A DNA stretch of 64,000 bases, from contig NZ_AHMM02000025.1 in NCBI RefSeq assembly GCF_000243675.2, positions 1-64,000 on the forward strand, given 5' to 3'. Positions 26,516-37,164 of the stretch are shown here, piece by piece; positions within the stretch are counted from its first letter, which is position 1, and every line of letters begins with the position of its first letter. The translations under genes were made by a program, and so were the position numbers. The DNA is from Leptospira inadai serovar Lyme str. 10 (GTDB lineage Bacteria; Spirochaetota; Leptospiria; Leptospirales; Leptospiraceae). The notes below the pieces were generated by a model. The model worked only from the letters and a program-made list of their open reading frames with translations, was not told where the DNA came from and ran no database searches.

Positions 26516-26845
26516 CACAAGACAAGATCTGGCATACCCTTGTCGTCGGATGATTTTTTTAATCTTTTCATTCCGACAGCGATTCGTTGATAATCCACCG
26601 TTTCAACATACGTTTACTTATCTAGTTACGTTCAATATTAGCTTACACATCCACATTTTCGTGTTCACTAAACAGGGGGAACCACTACATTGAGTAATCG
26701 AAGAGAAGGTTCTCCTTTCTAACCTAAGATTGTGACCGACAATTTTTAAGAAAAGGAGAACCTCTTTCCCAAACATCTCCTCACCTGCCTCCGACGGAAA
26801 GTATAGGACCCATCTCCAGCGCGGAAGGAAAGCGGGTAAACTGGA
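26516..26845. other. Intergenic region with a long inverted repeat
   Basis: 330 bp, no gene. AGGTTCTCCTTT (26707-26718) and AAAGGAGAACCT (26752-26763) form a perfect 12-bp stem around a 33-base loop, with partly complementary flanks. It could be a terminator-like structure for the protease gene reading toward it, or the two ends of a deleted insertion element. Confidence 0.5.
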
Positions 26846-29317
26846 TCAAAGTTCCTCCCTTCCCGCACAAAAGACGCTGATCGCCTTAACGGAATTTAGG
26901 ACACGTCCTTCGGTTACCTTATCTCTCAGAGAGTCTATCTTATCCGCATTCCCTAACAAAGCTGCTTTCAGTTGCTGAGCCGTAGCATTCGGTTGGCATT
27001 TCTTCATTTGGACTAATGTGGCGGCTACCAAAGGAGCGGAATAAGAAGTTCCCTGTACCCGTTCAAAATCCCAGAGAGTCGGACGGGTTGCGAATCCAAG
27101 CCTCACAAGGTTCATATTAGGACTATTCACTAATATATCTTCGCCTGGAGCTGCGATGTCGATCTTACCCGCACCGAAATTGCTAAAGTGCGCTAATTGA
27201 GGAGTCTGTCCGGTTCCCAGAGAACCTTGAGATAGAGCTGCAACTCTAATCACAGGATCATACGTTCTATCCAGATCGGTCGGTGCATCATAGCATTGAG
27301 CGGAAAGTTTCCTTTCACAAAACTCATTCATGGGCTTACTTAGATTTCCGGCGGCAGCGACGAGGATACTCTTGTTTTTCCGTCCAATGAGACGGATCAT
27401 TTCGTAGTACTGATTTAGGAGTTCGCGACTTGCCTGCGACATCGTATCCGGGAGGTCGTTTATTATAGAAATAGAAATATTTACGATCGGATCTTCCTCA
27501 CTACGAATATCATTCCAGAGATTAAGCCAATTCAAGATTTCTTGATAATTAGAAGAAGCTTCTAAGCCCAATTGACGTATGATCATCGGGGTTCCGGGGG
27601 CAGCTCCTACCACTCTATCCGATATCACGGATGCAACCCTGCTTCCATGAGTAAAACCTAAATAACTTGGCGGTGAACCTCCATCGTTATTGTAGCTCAC
27701 TCTTCTATACTCTAAAGATTGGTCTTGTAAATAAACGAAGTCGTCCACTACTGTTACGGTAATTTCCGGATCATGTTTTTTAGAATAATACGCGGATAAA
27801 TAATTCCAAACCTGTTTGGCAAGAGTCTTAAACAGTAATGCCTTGGCACCGCTAGTAAACTTGCAATCCGCTTTTTGATACCCGTCATTCTCGGTTCCTC
27901 TCTTTTGTCGTGAACCGGTTTGATCCGAAGGATCACATTCTTCCGCGTCGTCCGCAAGCGGGCTTCCTTCCTTTCGGACCAATTGGCAGACGGTTGGCTC
28001 CAGAAGTCCTTGTATTGCGCAGTGCATCGGATATCCGGTCTCTTCCGCTGCTTGGATCCATTTTTCGTTTTTAAAGACGCCTTCTCCCAGCAACATTTCC
28101 GGATCGGTGTGGAGGTCGCTTTTGTAGGAGCCTGGCTCGTTTACTCCTCCAAAGGAAGATCCCTGGGAGAGAGTGCAGGTATAATAATAACTGCTATTAC
28201 CGGACATGACTCTTCTGCAAAAGTCGGCTTTGCCGTCATTATTCGCATCGATCCAGCCTCGTGATGTGCCCGCTCCCAATTCCATGCTTCCCGATTTGAC
28301 CGCGGATGCAAAACCGTTCCCCGTCGAAGAGAGGCATTGGATGGTGTTCGAATCTGAAGCATAACAAAAATCTAATTTTCCATCCCCGTTCCAATCCGTC
28401 CACCAGCGCACAGTGCTCGGATCATCCGCCTTTAGTCCGGCAGCAATGGGATCGCTCGCCACCTGGGAGCCGAACTTGCCTCCTTCGTTTTTCATGAATA
28501 GGATCCTGATCCTTCCGTTGGCTTCTTCGATCCAAGTAAAGTCCTTGTCAGCATCTCCGTCGATATCCACCCAGCTAGGAAAGGTGATCTTTGCAGTTTC
28601 GCTTGTAAAATTCAGTTTTGCAGTGTTTGTAGAAACGAATTTGTTTCCTTCGGAAATTTGACAAATCATCTCGTAGCCTAGGCCAAAGTTCCCGGCATAA
28701 CAATAATCCGATCGTTTGTCTCCGTTGATATCTACCCAATATAAGCTGGATTTAATGGAATCAAATCCGCGAGGGAGAGTTCCTTCGATTGCGGATCCCC
28801 CGATATACTCTCCCTTTTTGTTTTCTACTATACTAATGCAGCGAACACTGTAGGAGGCATTTCCCCCGGATACGCGAACGTCGAGTCCGCAATAATCCGG
28901 AATTCCATCTCCGGTAATGTCGGTAAATTTAGGTTGTAATAAGCCAAGAACGGCACCGGAAGAAACGGATATTTTGAATAACTTACTGAATTTGCCATAA
29001 TGATTTATGCTACAGCTAAGAAAGGAGGACAGATCCAAATTTGTGGTTTTGTAGCAAAGGTCCTCGATTCCATCACTATTTGCGTCCGCCCAATAGTGCG
29101 TATTGAGTCCTAGGATGCTATTCGTTTCCAATCGATCGTTTTTCGTTTCGGGAGAAAAAAGGATGCGTATCGCCTTTGCGGATCCGGTATTATCTTTGGA
29201 AGGGCAATCGCCGCCTAAAACGAAAAGGATTAGTAGGCAGGATAAAAAAGCGGAATGTAACTTAAGTCTTTTGCCTGCATTGAAAAATGAAAATAAGGAG
29301 ACGTTTCTCATACTCAT
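26846..29317 (-). CDS. Subtilisin-like serine protease with VCBS/FG-GAP repeats
   Basis: 823 residues. An N-terminal hydrophobic signal (22-36) ends in LFVLGGDC, a possible but atypical lipobox. Six calcium-binding VCBS-type repeats follow at about 78, 133, 195, 251, 308 and 357 (DANSDGIEDLC, DITGDGIPDYC, DINGDKRSDYC, DIDGDADKDF, DWNGDGKLDFC, DANNDGKADFC). The peptidase S8 domain occupies about 515-815 with D525 in VTVVDDF, H557 in GFTHGSRVAS, oxyanion N658 in AAAGN and S758 in QGTSYSAPL. All catalytic residues are present, so an active exported or surface protease is likely. A Cys-rich linker (425-485) joins the halves. Substrate unknown. Confidence 0.88.
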   Translation of the reverse strand: MSMRNVSLFSFFNAGKRLKLHSAFLSCLLILFVLGGDCPSKDNTGSAKAIRILFSPETKNDRLETNSILGLNTHYWADANSDGIEDLCYKTTNLDLSSFLSCSINHYGKFSKLFKISVSSGAVLGLLQPKFTDITGDGIPDYCGLDVRVSGGNASYSVRCISIVENKKGEYIGGSAIEGTLPRGFDSIKSSLYWVDINGDKRSDYCYAGNFGLGYEMICQISEGNKFVSTNTAKLNFTSETAKITFPSWVDIDGDADKDFTWIEEANGRIRILFMKNEGGKFGSQVASDPIAAGLKADDPSTVRWWTDWNGDGKLDFCYASDSNTIQCLSSTGNGFASAVKSGSMELGAGTSRGWIDANNDGKADFCRRVMSGNSSYYYTCTLSQGSSFGGVNEPGSYKSDLHTDPEMLLGEGVFKNEKWIQAAEETGYPMHCAIQGLLEPTVCQLVRKEGSPLADDAEECDPSDQTGSRQKRGTENDGYQKADCKFTSGAKALLFKTLAKQVWNYLSAYYSKKHDPEITVTVVDDFVYLQDQSLEYRRVSYNNDGGSPPSYLGFTHGSRVASVISDRVVGAAPGTPMIIRQLGLEASSNYQEILNWLNLWNDIRSEEDPIVNISISIINDLPDTMSQASRELLNQYYEMIRLIGRKNKSILVAAAGNLSKPMNEFCERKLSAQCYDAPTDLDRTYDPVIRVAALSQGSLGTGQTPQLAHFSNFGAGKIDIAAPGEDILVNSPNMNLVRLGFATRPTLWDFERVQGTSYSAPLVAATLVQMKKCQPNATAQQLKAALLGNADKIDSLRDKVTEGRVLNSVKAISVFCAGREEL

Positions 29318-29370
29318 TCATTGGTTTTTAAAAAGAAAATGTATCTGATAATATTCGGAGATTTACATTG

Positions 29371-29435
29371 CAGAGAACAGAAGGCAGAAAATTATTCCGA
29401 TTCCCTTGACAACAATTTTTTTAAAAATGAATCAA
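29371..29435 (-). repeat. Partial dispersed repeat copy F
   Basis: CAGAGAACAGAAGGCAGA heptamers are followed by the A/T-rich block (CAACAATTTTTTTAAAAATG) that is the reverse complement of the block preceding the arrays in copies A and E. The core is missing. It overlaps the start of the small gene at 29427 and probably supplies its upstream DNA. Confidence 0.7.
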
Positions 29436-29618
29436 AGTATGATCCGACAAAAAAACTTCCATGATAACGCGCCAGATGGGAGTTCCCTTTCAACGATAAA
29501 AAGAGAATTTATGTACCACGGAAAATTTATATCCGTTACGGATAAAGACGGAAAGGTCAAATCGATGCTTCCTGTAAGCATTTTCGACTTTCAAGTTCGG
29601 CGCGATCCGAATAAATGA
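29427..29618 (+). CDS. Small hypothetical protein, intact member of a decayed family
   Basis: 63 residues from ATG 29427; a TTG frame starts at 29406 and shorter ATG starts exist at 29439 and 29511, none with a strong SD. The C-terminal half (FMYHGKFISVTDKDGKVKS and VSIFDFQVRRDP) is matched at protein level by the relic at 25639-25719. Conservation of the reading frame in a relic argues that the C-terminal half was once translated. No known family. Basic, no membrane segment. Confidence 0.5.
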   Translation: MNQSMIRQKNFHDNAPDGSSLSTIKREFMYHGKFISVTDKDGKVKSMLPVSIFDFQVRRDPNK

Positions 29619-29681
29619 CGAACCCGCCTAACGAGGTCCGGGTCTAAAAATAATCATCCTGTTTGATCGGTAGGCTATAAA

Positions 29682-30281
29682 ATGAAACGAGCGTTTTTTC
29701 TATTCTCGATACTTTCGATATTTGTTTATTCACTTTCCGCGATGAAGCCGGGAGATATGGCTCCGGATTTTTCGGAAAAGGATATCTCCGGAAAATTACG
29801 TAATTTATCCGAGTTTAAGGGTAAGTTTTTGGTTCTCGAGTGGCATAACCAAGGATGTCCTTTTGTTAAGAAACATTACGGATCCGGAAACATGCAAAAA
29901 TTGCAGAAGGAAGTAACCGCAAAGGGAATAGTTTGGTTAAGTGTGATATCATCCGCACCGGGAAAACAGGGTTACGTCACCCCGGAGGAAGAAAAAGAGT
30001 ATCTGAAAAAGTCCCAAGCCTCTCCTTCCGCAGTATTATTCGATTCGGATGGAACTATGGGAAAGGCATACGGAGCGAAAACGACTCCTCAGATGGTGCT
30101 TATTTCTCCTCAAGGAAAAATACTGTATAACGGCGCGATCGATGATAAACCTTCCACCGATCAGTCCGACATCCCGTCGGCGAAAAATTATATTTCGGCT
30201 GCGATAGATGAGGCATTGGCAGGTAAACTGATCAGCGTTTCGACGTCACAACCTTACGGTTGCTCCGTTAAGTACGAGTAA
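29682..30281 (+). CDS. Exported redoxin (AhpC/TSA-like, single CP motif)
   Basis: 199 residues with a signal peptide (1-20, ending SLSA). The thioredoxin-fold domain starts at MKPGDMAPDF, with the active-site segment WHNQGCPFVKKHYGSG and the cis-Pro loop GAKTTPQMVLISP. It has a single active-site Cys rather than CxxC, as in peroxiredoxin-like periplasmic proteins; a second Cys lies near the C-terminus (QPYGCSVKYE). Probably peroxide or thiol chemistry in the periplasm. The DsbD-like protein at 21193 is a possible reductant, by inference only. Confidence 0.8.
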   Translation: MKRAFFLFSILSIFVYSLSAMKPGDMAPDFSEKDISGKLRNLSEFKGKFLVLEWHNQGCPFVKKHYGSGNMQKLQKEVTAKGIVWLSVISSAPGKQGYVTPEEEKEYLKKSQASPSAVLFDSDGTMGKAYGAKTTPQMVLISPQGKILYNGAIDDKPSTDQSDIPSAKNYISAAIDEALAGKLISVSTSQPYGCSVKYE

Positions 30282-30534
30282 TAATCATCGTTAAGCGCTC
30301 TATTTTTTCAGGGGAGCAACTACGAGTCGGTCCGAATTATCATGGAATCCCGGATTCGGACGAGTCAGTCGTCCGAATGCCCTGCGGATCATCTTCCCAA
30401 AGGGAAAAATTCCGGTACGACTCCGAAGACTTCGATTAACATACTAATATATATGGATTCGTTTCCCGGAGCGTCGAGAACCTATCGTATCAATCTCCCG
30501 AAGAGAGGATCTTTCCTGCCCGAAAACCGGCAAA
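30282..30534. other. Intergenic region, no supported gene
   Basis: 253 bp between the redoxin and a decayed gene on the opposite strand. A plus-strand frame at 30342-30566 has no family features and is not called. Confidence 0.3.
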
Positions 30535-30883
30535 TTAATGAATGGCAAAGAATAAAATTGCGATAAAGAACGCGAAACCGATCGATATTTTATACTTTTT
30601 AATCGAGAAGTCCCCGTCGGAAATCGTTTTTATAATCAAGTAGGCGGGGTGCCAAAAAAAGAAAAATGAATATTAGTGAAAGGAAATGGATTGCCGCAAC
30701 GATCCGCCTCGGTTTCGAATCGACCGCGCTTAATAATTGCATACAAGCGAAAGAGAACATATTGGAGGAAAAGAAAAATTAATGTATCTTGGAACGCTAA
30801 ATCATTTCGCCTACGGGCAATAGAACGGCTAAAAATCCTCCGAACAAAACGAATCCGTTCCCGAGTCGGAAGAGCGGAGTCAT
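30535..30883 (-). pseudogene. Probable decayed membrane-protein gene
   Basis: Starting at ATG 30883 the minus strand reads MTPLFRLGNGFVLFGGFLAV, a good membrane segment, but stops after 28 codons. Two further frames downstream read VAAIHFLSLIFIFLF and then FFFFWHPAYLIIK and GFAFFIAILFFAIH before a stop at 30535. Together they look like a small two- to three-helix membrane protein broken by a stop and a frameshift. It begins 12 bp after the AsmA-like gene in the same direction. Poly-T tracts could hide a sequencing slip instead. Confidence 0.4.
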
Positions 30884-30894
30884 TCGCAAAATCT

Positions 30895-31833
30895 TTATTC
30901 CTTTCCTAAAAACAAACGTATCCCTTTTGCAATCGTTTGCAACGTACGAGCCATCAGGCTCTCCAGCTTGGTTTGCAGGAATAATTCCATAATTAACTTT
31001 CTTAATGCGATATCGAACGGCAAGTTGAATTCCTTCCAATCTATTCCGAATCGAAACGGATAACTTTCGGAATGTTCTTCGGGAGAAACGCTCGAATGTA
31101 CGAGTGTTCCTTCGAAGTCGGTATGATTCTCGTCAATATGTCTAAATTCGACGGATAAATGAACCTGCTTTTTAAAAAGAGGCAGCGGGATGATTTCTAA
31201 CCCTGCCAGTTCCCCCCATGTAATACCGGAAAGGTTTAAGTATCCTCTATCGCCGTTACGTAACGTTCCAATTCTCAGCATTCCTTCCCGCCCTAAACGA
31301 CAACTTCCCATTTTACTCCGAAAAAGGATTTCTAACGGAGAGCCGACATCCAAAAGCCCGTTTTCGATTTTTATATCGCGGATCTGGATATTGAAAATCG
31401 GCGTTAAAGTGCGATCTTCTATATCGATACTTGAATGAGTTACTTTTTCGAACTTAATTTGAATACGACCGCGACCGGGGAGATAAGGCGTTTTTTTGCG
31501 AGAATCGACTCGATTGGTGTAATCCATATGAAAGGAGCGGATGTTTACACCCAGAAATATTAATTTTCCTTTAAGTATTTTTGCGATAGAGATTCGGAAT
31601 TTGAGAAAACTGCCTTTGGCATGTACGATATCCGTTCCTAGTTCCCCGGGAAAATATATCGTAAAGCTTCTCGCCCAGACCCAGAGACCGGGCATTATGA
31701 TGCCGGGCGTAAGCCATCCGAATTTAAAGAGCCGGAAAGAAATAATATTTACGATTAATTGAAGGACGGGACCGGAAAGAAGAACTTGAATACCGAAATA
31801 AACGAAGAGTAGAACGATAAAATATGAGGACAT
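30895..31833 (-). CDS. Hypothetical AsmA-like membrane-anchored protein
   Basis: 312 residues. One N-terminal hydrophobic segment (4-35) anchors a long beta-rich domain with alternating hydrophobic strands (GKLIFLGVNIRSFHMDY, IQIRDIKIENGLLDVGS). This is the pattern of AsmA/DUF748-type envelope proteins involved in outer-membrane lipid homeostasis or transport. No signature motif proves it. It is 22 bp from the TerB-like gene upstream, so the two may form an operon. Confidence 0.5.
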   Translation of the reverse strand: MSSYFIVLLFVYFGIQVLLSGPVLQLIVNIISFRLFKFGWLTPGIIMPGLWVWARSFTIYFPGELGTDIVHAKGSFLKFRISIAKILKGKLIFLGVNIRSFHMDYTNRVDSRKKTPYLPGRGRIQIKFEKVTHSSIDIEDRTLTPIFNIQIRDIKIENGLLDVGSPLEILFRSKMGSCRLGREGMLRIGTLRNGDRGYLNLSGITWGELAGLEIIPLPLFKKQVHLSVEFRHIDENHTDFEGTLVHSSVSPEEHSESYPFRFGIDWKEFNLPFDIALRKLIMELFLQTKLESLMARTLQTIAKGIRLFLGKE

Positions 31834-31855
31834 TAAAGTCGAGCGAGACTTTTAC

Positions 31856-32389
31856 TTAGTCTTTATCGCTCGCATCCGAGTATTTATTATCGATATTTTT
31901 TTTATCCATCTGCGATATCTCTAATTCCTTAGCAAGATCGCTTAAGAATTCTTTTTCCCTATCCGTAAAGGATCCGTCGGTCGCGATGATACAAACGGCA
32001 TCCTCGTAAAAGTTCGCGGCTAAGACGGGATTCCCTTCCGAAAAATCCTTAATCATTTTGATCGGGAGAGGAGATTCAAAAACTTCGGACAATTCTTCCA
32101 CGATTTCGTCCTTGCTATCCTGATGAGAGTCGAAAATGCAATCTTTGTCAAACATCGCTTTGACCATTTGTCCGACTAAATTTCCTTCTCTCTTATGAAA
32201 GTTTCCATCGGCATGACAAGCGTAGGACCAAAGACTTACCAATACCTTGGCATAGTTCATCTTTAACTGGAAAATTTCCGATTCCGGATCCAGGCCTTTC
32301 TGAAATTTTTCGTAAAATTCGTGGCCAGGCAGAACCTTACTCGCTAAGGATGAAACCCTCTCCATTTTTTGCCTTCCTTCTCCAAACAC
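31856..32389 (-). CDS. TerB-like protein
   Basis: 177 residues, helical and acidic. ACHADGNFHKREGNLV and IIATDGSFTDREKEFLSDLA are the two halves of the TerB (DUF533/tellurite-resistance) fold, with the acidic residues that bind metal. The family name comes from tellurite resistance, but isolated TerB proteins mostly have unknown roles. Cytoplasmic. It diverges from metG and is possibly cotranscribed with the AsmA-like gene. Confidence 0.65.
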   Translation of the reverse strand: MFGEGRQKMERVSSLASKVLPGHEFYEKFQKGLDPESEIFQLKMNYAKVLVSLWSYACHADGNFHKREGNLVGQMVKAMFDKDCIFDSHQDSKDEIVEELSEVFESPLPIKMIKDFSEGNPVLAANFYEDAVCIIATDGSFTDREKEFLSDLAKELEISQMDKKNIDNKYSDASDKD

Positions 32390-32480
32390 TTTGCGTATTT
32401 CCGAAGTATTTTACCCTACGCGGACGATTTGCAATGAAAATCCATGTTGCTTTTGCGGGAATTTTTCGCATCTTGACTAC

Positions 32481-34517
32481 GTGAGAATCGATCGGAAACG
32501 TCGGATACTTGTTACTTCCGCCCTACCTTATGCTAACGGGCCTATTCACTTGGGCCATGTTTTGGAAGCCGTCCAAACGGACATTTACGTCCGCTTTCAG
32601 AAAGCGAGCGGGAACGAATGCTATTTCTTTTGCGCGGACGACACGCATGGAACTCCGATCATGCTCGCCGCGAGAAAAGAAGGCATTGCTCCCGAACAAC
32701 TCATCGATCGTGTTCGCAAGGAACACTATCGAGACCTAAGCGGCTTTTTAGTCGAATACGACAATTATTATACGACAAATTCCGAAGAAAATCGCGCTCT
32801 TTCGGAAGAAATTTACCTTTCTTTAAAGGAAAAGGGCCATATTGCGGAACGGGAAATCGAGCAGGCATATTGTGATCATGATAAGATGTTTCTTCCGGAT
32901 CGTTTTATTAAGGGAACTTGTCCGAATTGCGGGTCGACGGATCAGTACGGAGATAGTTGCGAAGTCTGCGGGGCTACGTATTCTCCCAAAGATTTAAAGG
33001 ATTCTCGTTGTTCCCTTTGTGGAACTCCTCCAGTTACCCGAAATTCGAAACATATATTCTTCAAGCTCGGGGATTTTTCGGAATATCTATCGGATTGGGT
33101 GGAAAAGGGGACGCGTGTAGCGGAAGGCGTTCGAAAAAAATTGAAGGAATGGTTCCAAACCGGCCTGCAGGATTGGGATATTTCCCGCGATGGTCCTTAT
33201 TTCGGATTTCAAATCCCGGGAGAAACCGAAAAGTATTTCTATGTCTGGCTGGACGCTCCGATCGGATACATGGCAGCTAGTTTAAATTTTTTTAAAGGAG
33301 ACCGGGGCAGGTTCGATTCTTTTTGGAAGGACGAAGAATCGGAAATAGCCCATTTTATCGGCAAGGATATACTCTACTTTCATACTCTTTTTTGGCCCGC
33401 CACGTTAGAGGGCGGAGGATATAGATCCCCTTCCCTCGTTCATGTTCACGGCTTTATCACCGTCAACGGAGAAAAAATGTCCAAGTCTAGAGGGACCTTC
33501 ATTCGAGCCGAGGATTATTTAAAACATTTAGACCCTGAGCATCTTCGCTTTTATTTGGCGGGAAAGCTAGGGCCGGGAATGGACGATCTCGATCTTTCTT
33601 TCGACGATTATACGGCTAAGGTTAATTCCGATCTGGTCGGAAACTTCGTAAACCTAGTATCGCGGGTTTCGACTTCTATATTAGATAAATTAGATAGAAG
33701 ATTGGGCAAACTTTCTCCGGATGGTAAAATGTTACTGGAAGAACTGCGCTCATCGAGCGAAAAAATCCGGGAATGGTACGAGACTAGAAATTACGGCAGA
33801 GTAATGAGGGAATGTTCCAGATTGGGAGACATCGCGAATAAATACGTCAATGATCTCGCGCCTTGGACCCAAATCAAAGAAGATCCGGAAAAAGCCAGAG
33901 AGACTGTGACTGTCGGGTTGAACGCGGCTCGAATTCTCGCCGTTTATCTGTTTCCGGTGGTTCCTAAGATCTCCTCCAAAGTATATAAACTTTTGGGAAT
34001 AAACGATCCACCTTCCTTTTCGGATTTGTATTCGGATCGGGAAGAAATCACGATAGCTCCCTATGAAATGATAACAAAGCGAGTGGAAGAAAAGGCAATT
34101 CAGGTTATGATAGAAGAAAATAAAACTCCCGTCGTCGAAACGACGTCGCCTCCGACTACGAATTTTAAGACGGACGGTATCGCGAATTTCTCCGAAATTT
34201 CGATCGAAGAGTTGGGAAAAATCGATCTTAGAGTCGGATTAATCATGGAAGCAGGACCCGTAGAAGGTGCGGACAAGCTGGTTCAGGTTAAATTGGATCT
34301 GGGGCCGATCGGGCATAAGAACGTTTTTGCGGGAATTAAAGCTTCGTACCAACCGGAGACTTTAAAAGGTCTAAAGGTTGTGGCCGTCGCGAATCTAAAA
34401 CCGAGAAAAATGAAGTTCGGTCTTTCGGAAGCTATGTTACTTGCAGCCGGCGAAGGGGACAGTTTGACGCTCTTTGTCCCGCATAGAGATGCGAAGCCGG
34501 GTGACCGACTTAAATAG
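32481..34517 (+). CDS. metG: Methionyl-tRNA synthetase
   Basis: Charges tRNA-Met. About 678 residues from GTG 32481. A TTG at 32391 would add 30 unlikely Cys-rich residues, so the GTG is preferred although its SD is weak. HIGH signature is PIHLGH, KMSKS is GEKMSKSRG. The zinc-binding knuckles are CPNCGS/CEVCG and CSLCG. Anticodon-binding domain follows, and a C-terminal EMAP-II-like tRNA-binding domain (from about residue 575: [28 protein letters not shown]) is fused, giving the long dimeric type. glnD starts 6 bp after it. Confidence 0.95.
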   Translation: MRIDRKRRILVTSALPYANGPIHLGHVLEAVQTDIYVRFQKASGNECYFFCADDTHGTPIMLAARKEGIAPEQLIDRVRKEHYRDLSGFLVEYDNYYTTNSEENRALSEEIYLSLKEKGHIAEREIEQAYCDHDKMFLPDRFIKGTCPNCGSTDQYGDSCEVCGATYSPKDLKDSRCSLCGTPPVTRNSKHIFFKLGDFSEYLSDWVEKGTRVAEGVRKKLKEWFQTGLQDWDISRDGPYFGFQIPGETEKYFYVWLDAPIGYMAASLNFFKGDRGRFDSFWKDEESEIAHFIGKDILYFHTLFWPATLEGGGYRSPSLVHVHGFITVNGEKMSKSRGTFIRAEDYLKHLDPEHLRFYLAGKLGPGMDDLDLSFDDYTAKVNSDLVGNFVNLVSRVSTSILDKLDRRLGKLSPDGKMLLEELRSSSEKIREWYETRNYGRVMRECSRLGDIANKYVNDLAPWTQIKEDPEKARETVTVGLNAARILAVYLFPVVPKISSKVYKLLGINDPPSFSDLYSDREEITIAPYEMITKRVEEKAIQVMIEENKTPVVETTSPPTTNFKTDGIANFSEISIEELGKIDLRVGLIMEAGPVEGADKLVQVKLDLGPIGHKNVFAGIKASYQPETLKGLKVVAVANLKPRKMKFGLSEAMLLAAGEGDSLTLFVPHRDAKPGDRLK

Positions 34518-34522
34518 GGATT

Positions 34523-37162
34523 ATGCCCTTAGAATTAGACATTACATACAGTTTCCAGAGACTCTTGGAAAAAAGCAGATCCGTTTCGGGTAAGCTGGTT
34601 TCCAGGCAACTGACCTTCATAATCGACTCGTTTTTACGAAGTAAATTCGAAAAGGCGGTCAGCATTCTTGGCCGCGGGGAAAAAATCGCCTTAGTCGCGT
34701 TAGGCGGCTACGGAAGAATGGAGATATCCCCGCATTCCGACGTAGATATATTATATCTTCATAATGGGATTTCGGAAGCTAAACTTTCCCAAATCATCTC
34801 GGCGATAAATACGTATCTTTATAACTCCGGTAAGGAAGTCGGACATATTTGCCGGACTATCAAAGAATCGTTTCGATATCTGGATGATATGTCCAGTTTT
34901 CACGCCATTTTAGACAGCCGCTTTTTGATCGGCTCCCGGGACATCTTTCAAAAATACAGGTTGGAGTTTTTAGAAAAGCTTCCTTCGAAATATATCGAAG
35001 CATATAACGAGACCAAAGAGCTTCAGCTTTCGGACAGATTCTTACGCGAGGACAAACCCATCCTTCTATCCGAACCGCATTTGAAATCGGATATTTGCGG
35101 TTTGCGGGATATTCAATGCGTTTATTGGCATGAGAAGGCTCTGAATCCGATTCCTTCCTTAGGAGCTCTCGCTTTGCTTCCGGTTTTTCAAAGAGGAGAG
35201 GCGCAACTTTTAGAGGAAGCCTACGATTTTTTACTCCGAGCTCGGATCGCATTGCATGTCGTAACGGGTCGTAAGCACGATAGACTGGATTTGAATCTCC
35301 AGCCCGAAGTGGCCGAATATTTAGGTTTTGGAAAGAAAGAAAATTTGCAAACCGTGGAAAAGTTCATGAACGAACTGTACGGACACCAAAAGAACGTCTT
35401 TTTCGTAATGCGTAGTTATCTTGATTTCGTAATCGAACGAAGAAAACCGGGTAGGGCCGAGTCGATCACGTATGAAGGACTTACGTTTTCCAAGGTACGC
35501 AATGCCGTATTTCCTCCGACGGAAGGGGAAGGGAATCTATTCGCCGATCCGCATACTTTATACGAGGACGTCATACTTACGTTTCGAATGATCCAGGAAA
35601 CGGGGTTACTCGTATCCGGAACTTTGTTAAACGAAATTAGGTTCGCCTCTCCTTTTTTGGACGACGATTTTAGATATTCGGCGGAAGTGAATGCGGAATT
35701 TTTGAAGATCCTTAGGCTTCCCAAGGACAGAGGCAGGGTGCTCAAGTTGATGCACGAATGCCAAGTTCTCGGCGCGTTAGTTCCCGAGTTCGGGGCCTGT
35801 ACTAACTTCGCCTTATTCAGTTATCATCACGAGTATACGGTGGATGAGCATACTCTATTGATTCTTCATGAACTGGATCGCCTTGATCGCGGAGAGTTCG
35901 AAGATTCCGAAATTCTTCAAGTATATAAGGAATGTGTAAAGACCGAAATTTTATCCATCGCCATTCTCCTTCACGACGCCGGTAAGGTCAAGGAAGGGGA
36001 TCATTCCGAATACGGAGCGGAATTGGCGGTGTCCGTGGGAGACCGGCTGGGTCTTTCGGAGGAAGATACCGATCTTTGCAGATTCTTAGTCGAAAAACAT
36101 ATCTCTATGTCGGAACTTTCTTCCAAGCGCGATATTTCCGATCCCGCGTTAATCCGAAGCTTCGCAAGAACCGTAGGTACGCCGGAAAGACTCAGGCTAC
36201 TTTATATTCTCACTCTGATCGACACTAAATCGGTAGGGAGTAACGTTCTTACAAATTGGAAAAAGGCGATTCTCAGCGACCTTTTTCGAAATACGATGTC
36301 TTACTTAAAAGAGAAGGGAATGCCTCAGGAAGAAATTCAAGGAGATGCCGAAAGGATCGCGCTCTCAAAGGATTTAGTGGCGTACCTGATTGAAAAGGAA
36401 GGGCAGGATCCCGGAATTTCGAGAAGCATAGCCTCCTTCGCTTATTCGGTTATTCCGCACAGTTATCTGAAGACGGTTTCAAATCGTAAGATATTGAAAC
36501 ATTTTAAGACGATCGCAACCTTGAGTCAGGAATCGACGGAAAAACTTTTATTCGAATCCGAAAGGGATCCCGCTTTCGTTTCCGTAGAGGTGGTAAGTCG
36601 CGGACTACCGGCGATTCTATTGGATTTATGTTGTTCCGTGTCTTCGGAAGGATTAAGTTTGGTCGGAATGCAAAGTTATACTTCAAGCGAATTTCAAATT
36701 CATATTTTACAGATAACCGATTCCCAGGGTAGCGGTAATATTTCGCCGGAAAAAATCTCAAGAATGGAAGGCAAGCTTCGCTTAATGGCGACTGGAAAAT
36801 TACAGCGCGACAGTATCGCCTTCGAACCGACCGAATGGAATCCTCGCAAAGCCATACCGGAAAGCATCGTCAATCGGTCGGTACGCTTTTCCAACGAGGA
36901 TTTATCGGACGTTACGATTATGGAAGTGCGGATGCCGGATATGGTCGGCTTAGTATATAGAATATTACGAAAAGTGTTTGAATTCGGATTGAAAGTGTCA
37001 TATTTACGGGTTTCCACCTCGGCAGACTATGCATACGACTCGTTTTATCTTCAGACTCAAAACGGGGGGCAGGTAAAGGATGCGGAATTTCTTTCCTCAT
37101 TAGAGGCTCGGATCCTGGGAATTCAGGCGACGGAAAGAGTGACAGGGGAACTCGTGTTTTAA
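34523..37162 (+). CDS. glnD: [Protein-PII] uridylyltransferase-like protein GlnD
   Basis: Bifunctional nitrogen sensor that uridylylates and deuridylylates PII. 879 residues, normal length. Nucleotidyltransferase domain: [19 protein letters not shown] with D73 and D75. A helical DUF294/GlnE-like middle (about 150-330) with [14 protein letters not shown] domain: [12 protein letters not shown] and [18 protein letters not shown]-terminal ACT region: from about 800 ([20 protein letters not shown]). AGGGA just before ATG 34523 supports the start. No glnB or amtB lies beside it. A second ACT copy before it is only weakly recognisable. Confidence 0.85.
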   Translation: MPLELDITYSFQRLLEKSRSVSGKLVSRQLTFIIDSFLRSKFEKAVSILGRGEKIALVALGGYGRMEISPHSDVDILYLHNGISEAKLSQIISAINTYLYNSGKEVGHICRTIKESFRYLDDMSSFHAILDSRFLIGSRDIFQKYRLEFLEKLPSKYIEAYNETKELQLSDRFLREDKPILLSEPHLKSDICGLRDIQCVYWHEKALNPIPSLGALALLPVFQRGEAQLLEEAYDFLLRARIALHVVTGRKHDRLDLNLQPEVAEYLGFGKKENLQTVEKFMNELYGHQKNVFFVMRSYLDFVIERRKPGRAESITYEGLTFSKVRNAVFPPTEGEGNLFADPHTLYEDVILTFRMIQETGLLVSGTLLNEIRFASPFLDDDFRYSAEVNAEFLKILRLPKDRGRVLKLMHECQVLGALVPEFGACTNFALFSYHHEYTVDEHTLLILHELDRLDRGEFEDSEILQVYKECVKTEILSIAILLHDAGKVKEGDHSEYGAELAVSVGDRLGLSEEDTDLCRFLVEKHISMSELSSKRDISDPALIRSFARTVGTPERLRLLYILTLIDTKSVGSNVLTNWKKAILSDLFRNTMSYLKEKGMPQEEIQGDAERIALSKDLVAYLIEKEGQDPGISRSIASFAYSVIPHSYLKTVSNRKILKHFKTIATLSQESTEKLLFESERDPAFVSVEVVSRGLPAILLDLCCSVSSEGLSLVGMQSYTSSEFQIHILQITDSQGSGNISPEKISRMEGKLRLMATGKLQRDSIAFEPTEWNPRKAIPESIVNRSVRFSNEDLSDVTIMEVRMPDMVGLVYRILRKVFEFGLKVSYLRVSTSADYAYDSFYLQTQNGGQVKDAEFLSSLEARILGIQATERVTGELVF

Positions 37163-37164
37163 AA

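Noticed and set aside
29401..29412. TTGACA promoter for the small gene at 29427
   Set aside because: TTGACA falls in the shared A/T block of the repeat, and no -10 lies at 16-18 bp (the nearest candidate is 26 bp away).
30342..30566. Plus-strand frame of 74 codons
   Set aside because: No family features; overlaps the end of a decayed gene on the other strand.
32391..32480. N-terminal extension of metG from a TTG
   Set aside because: Residues are Cys-rich and unlike the family; GTG 32481 gives the normal N-terminus.
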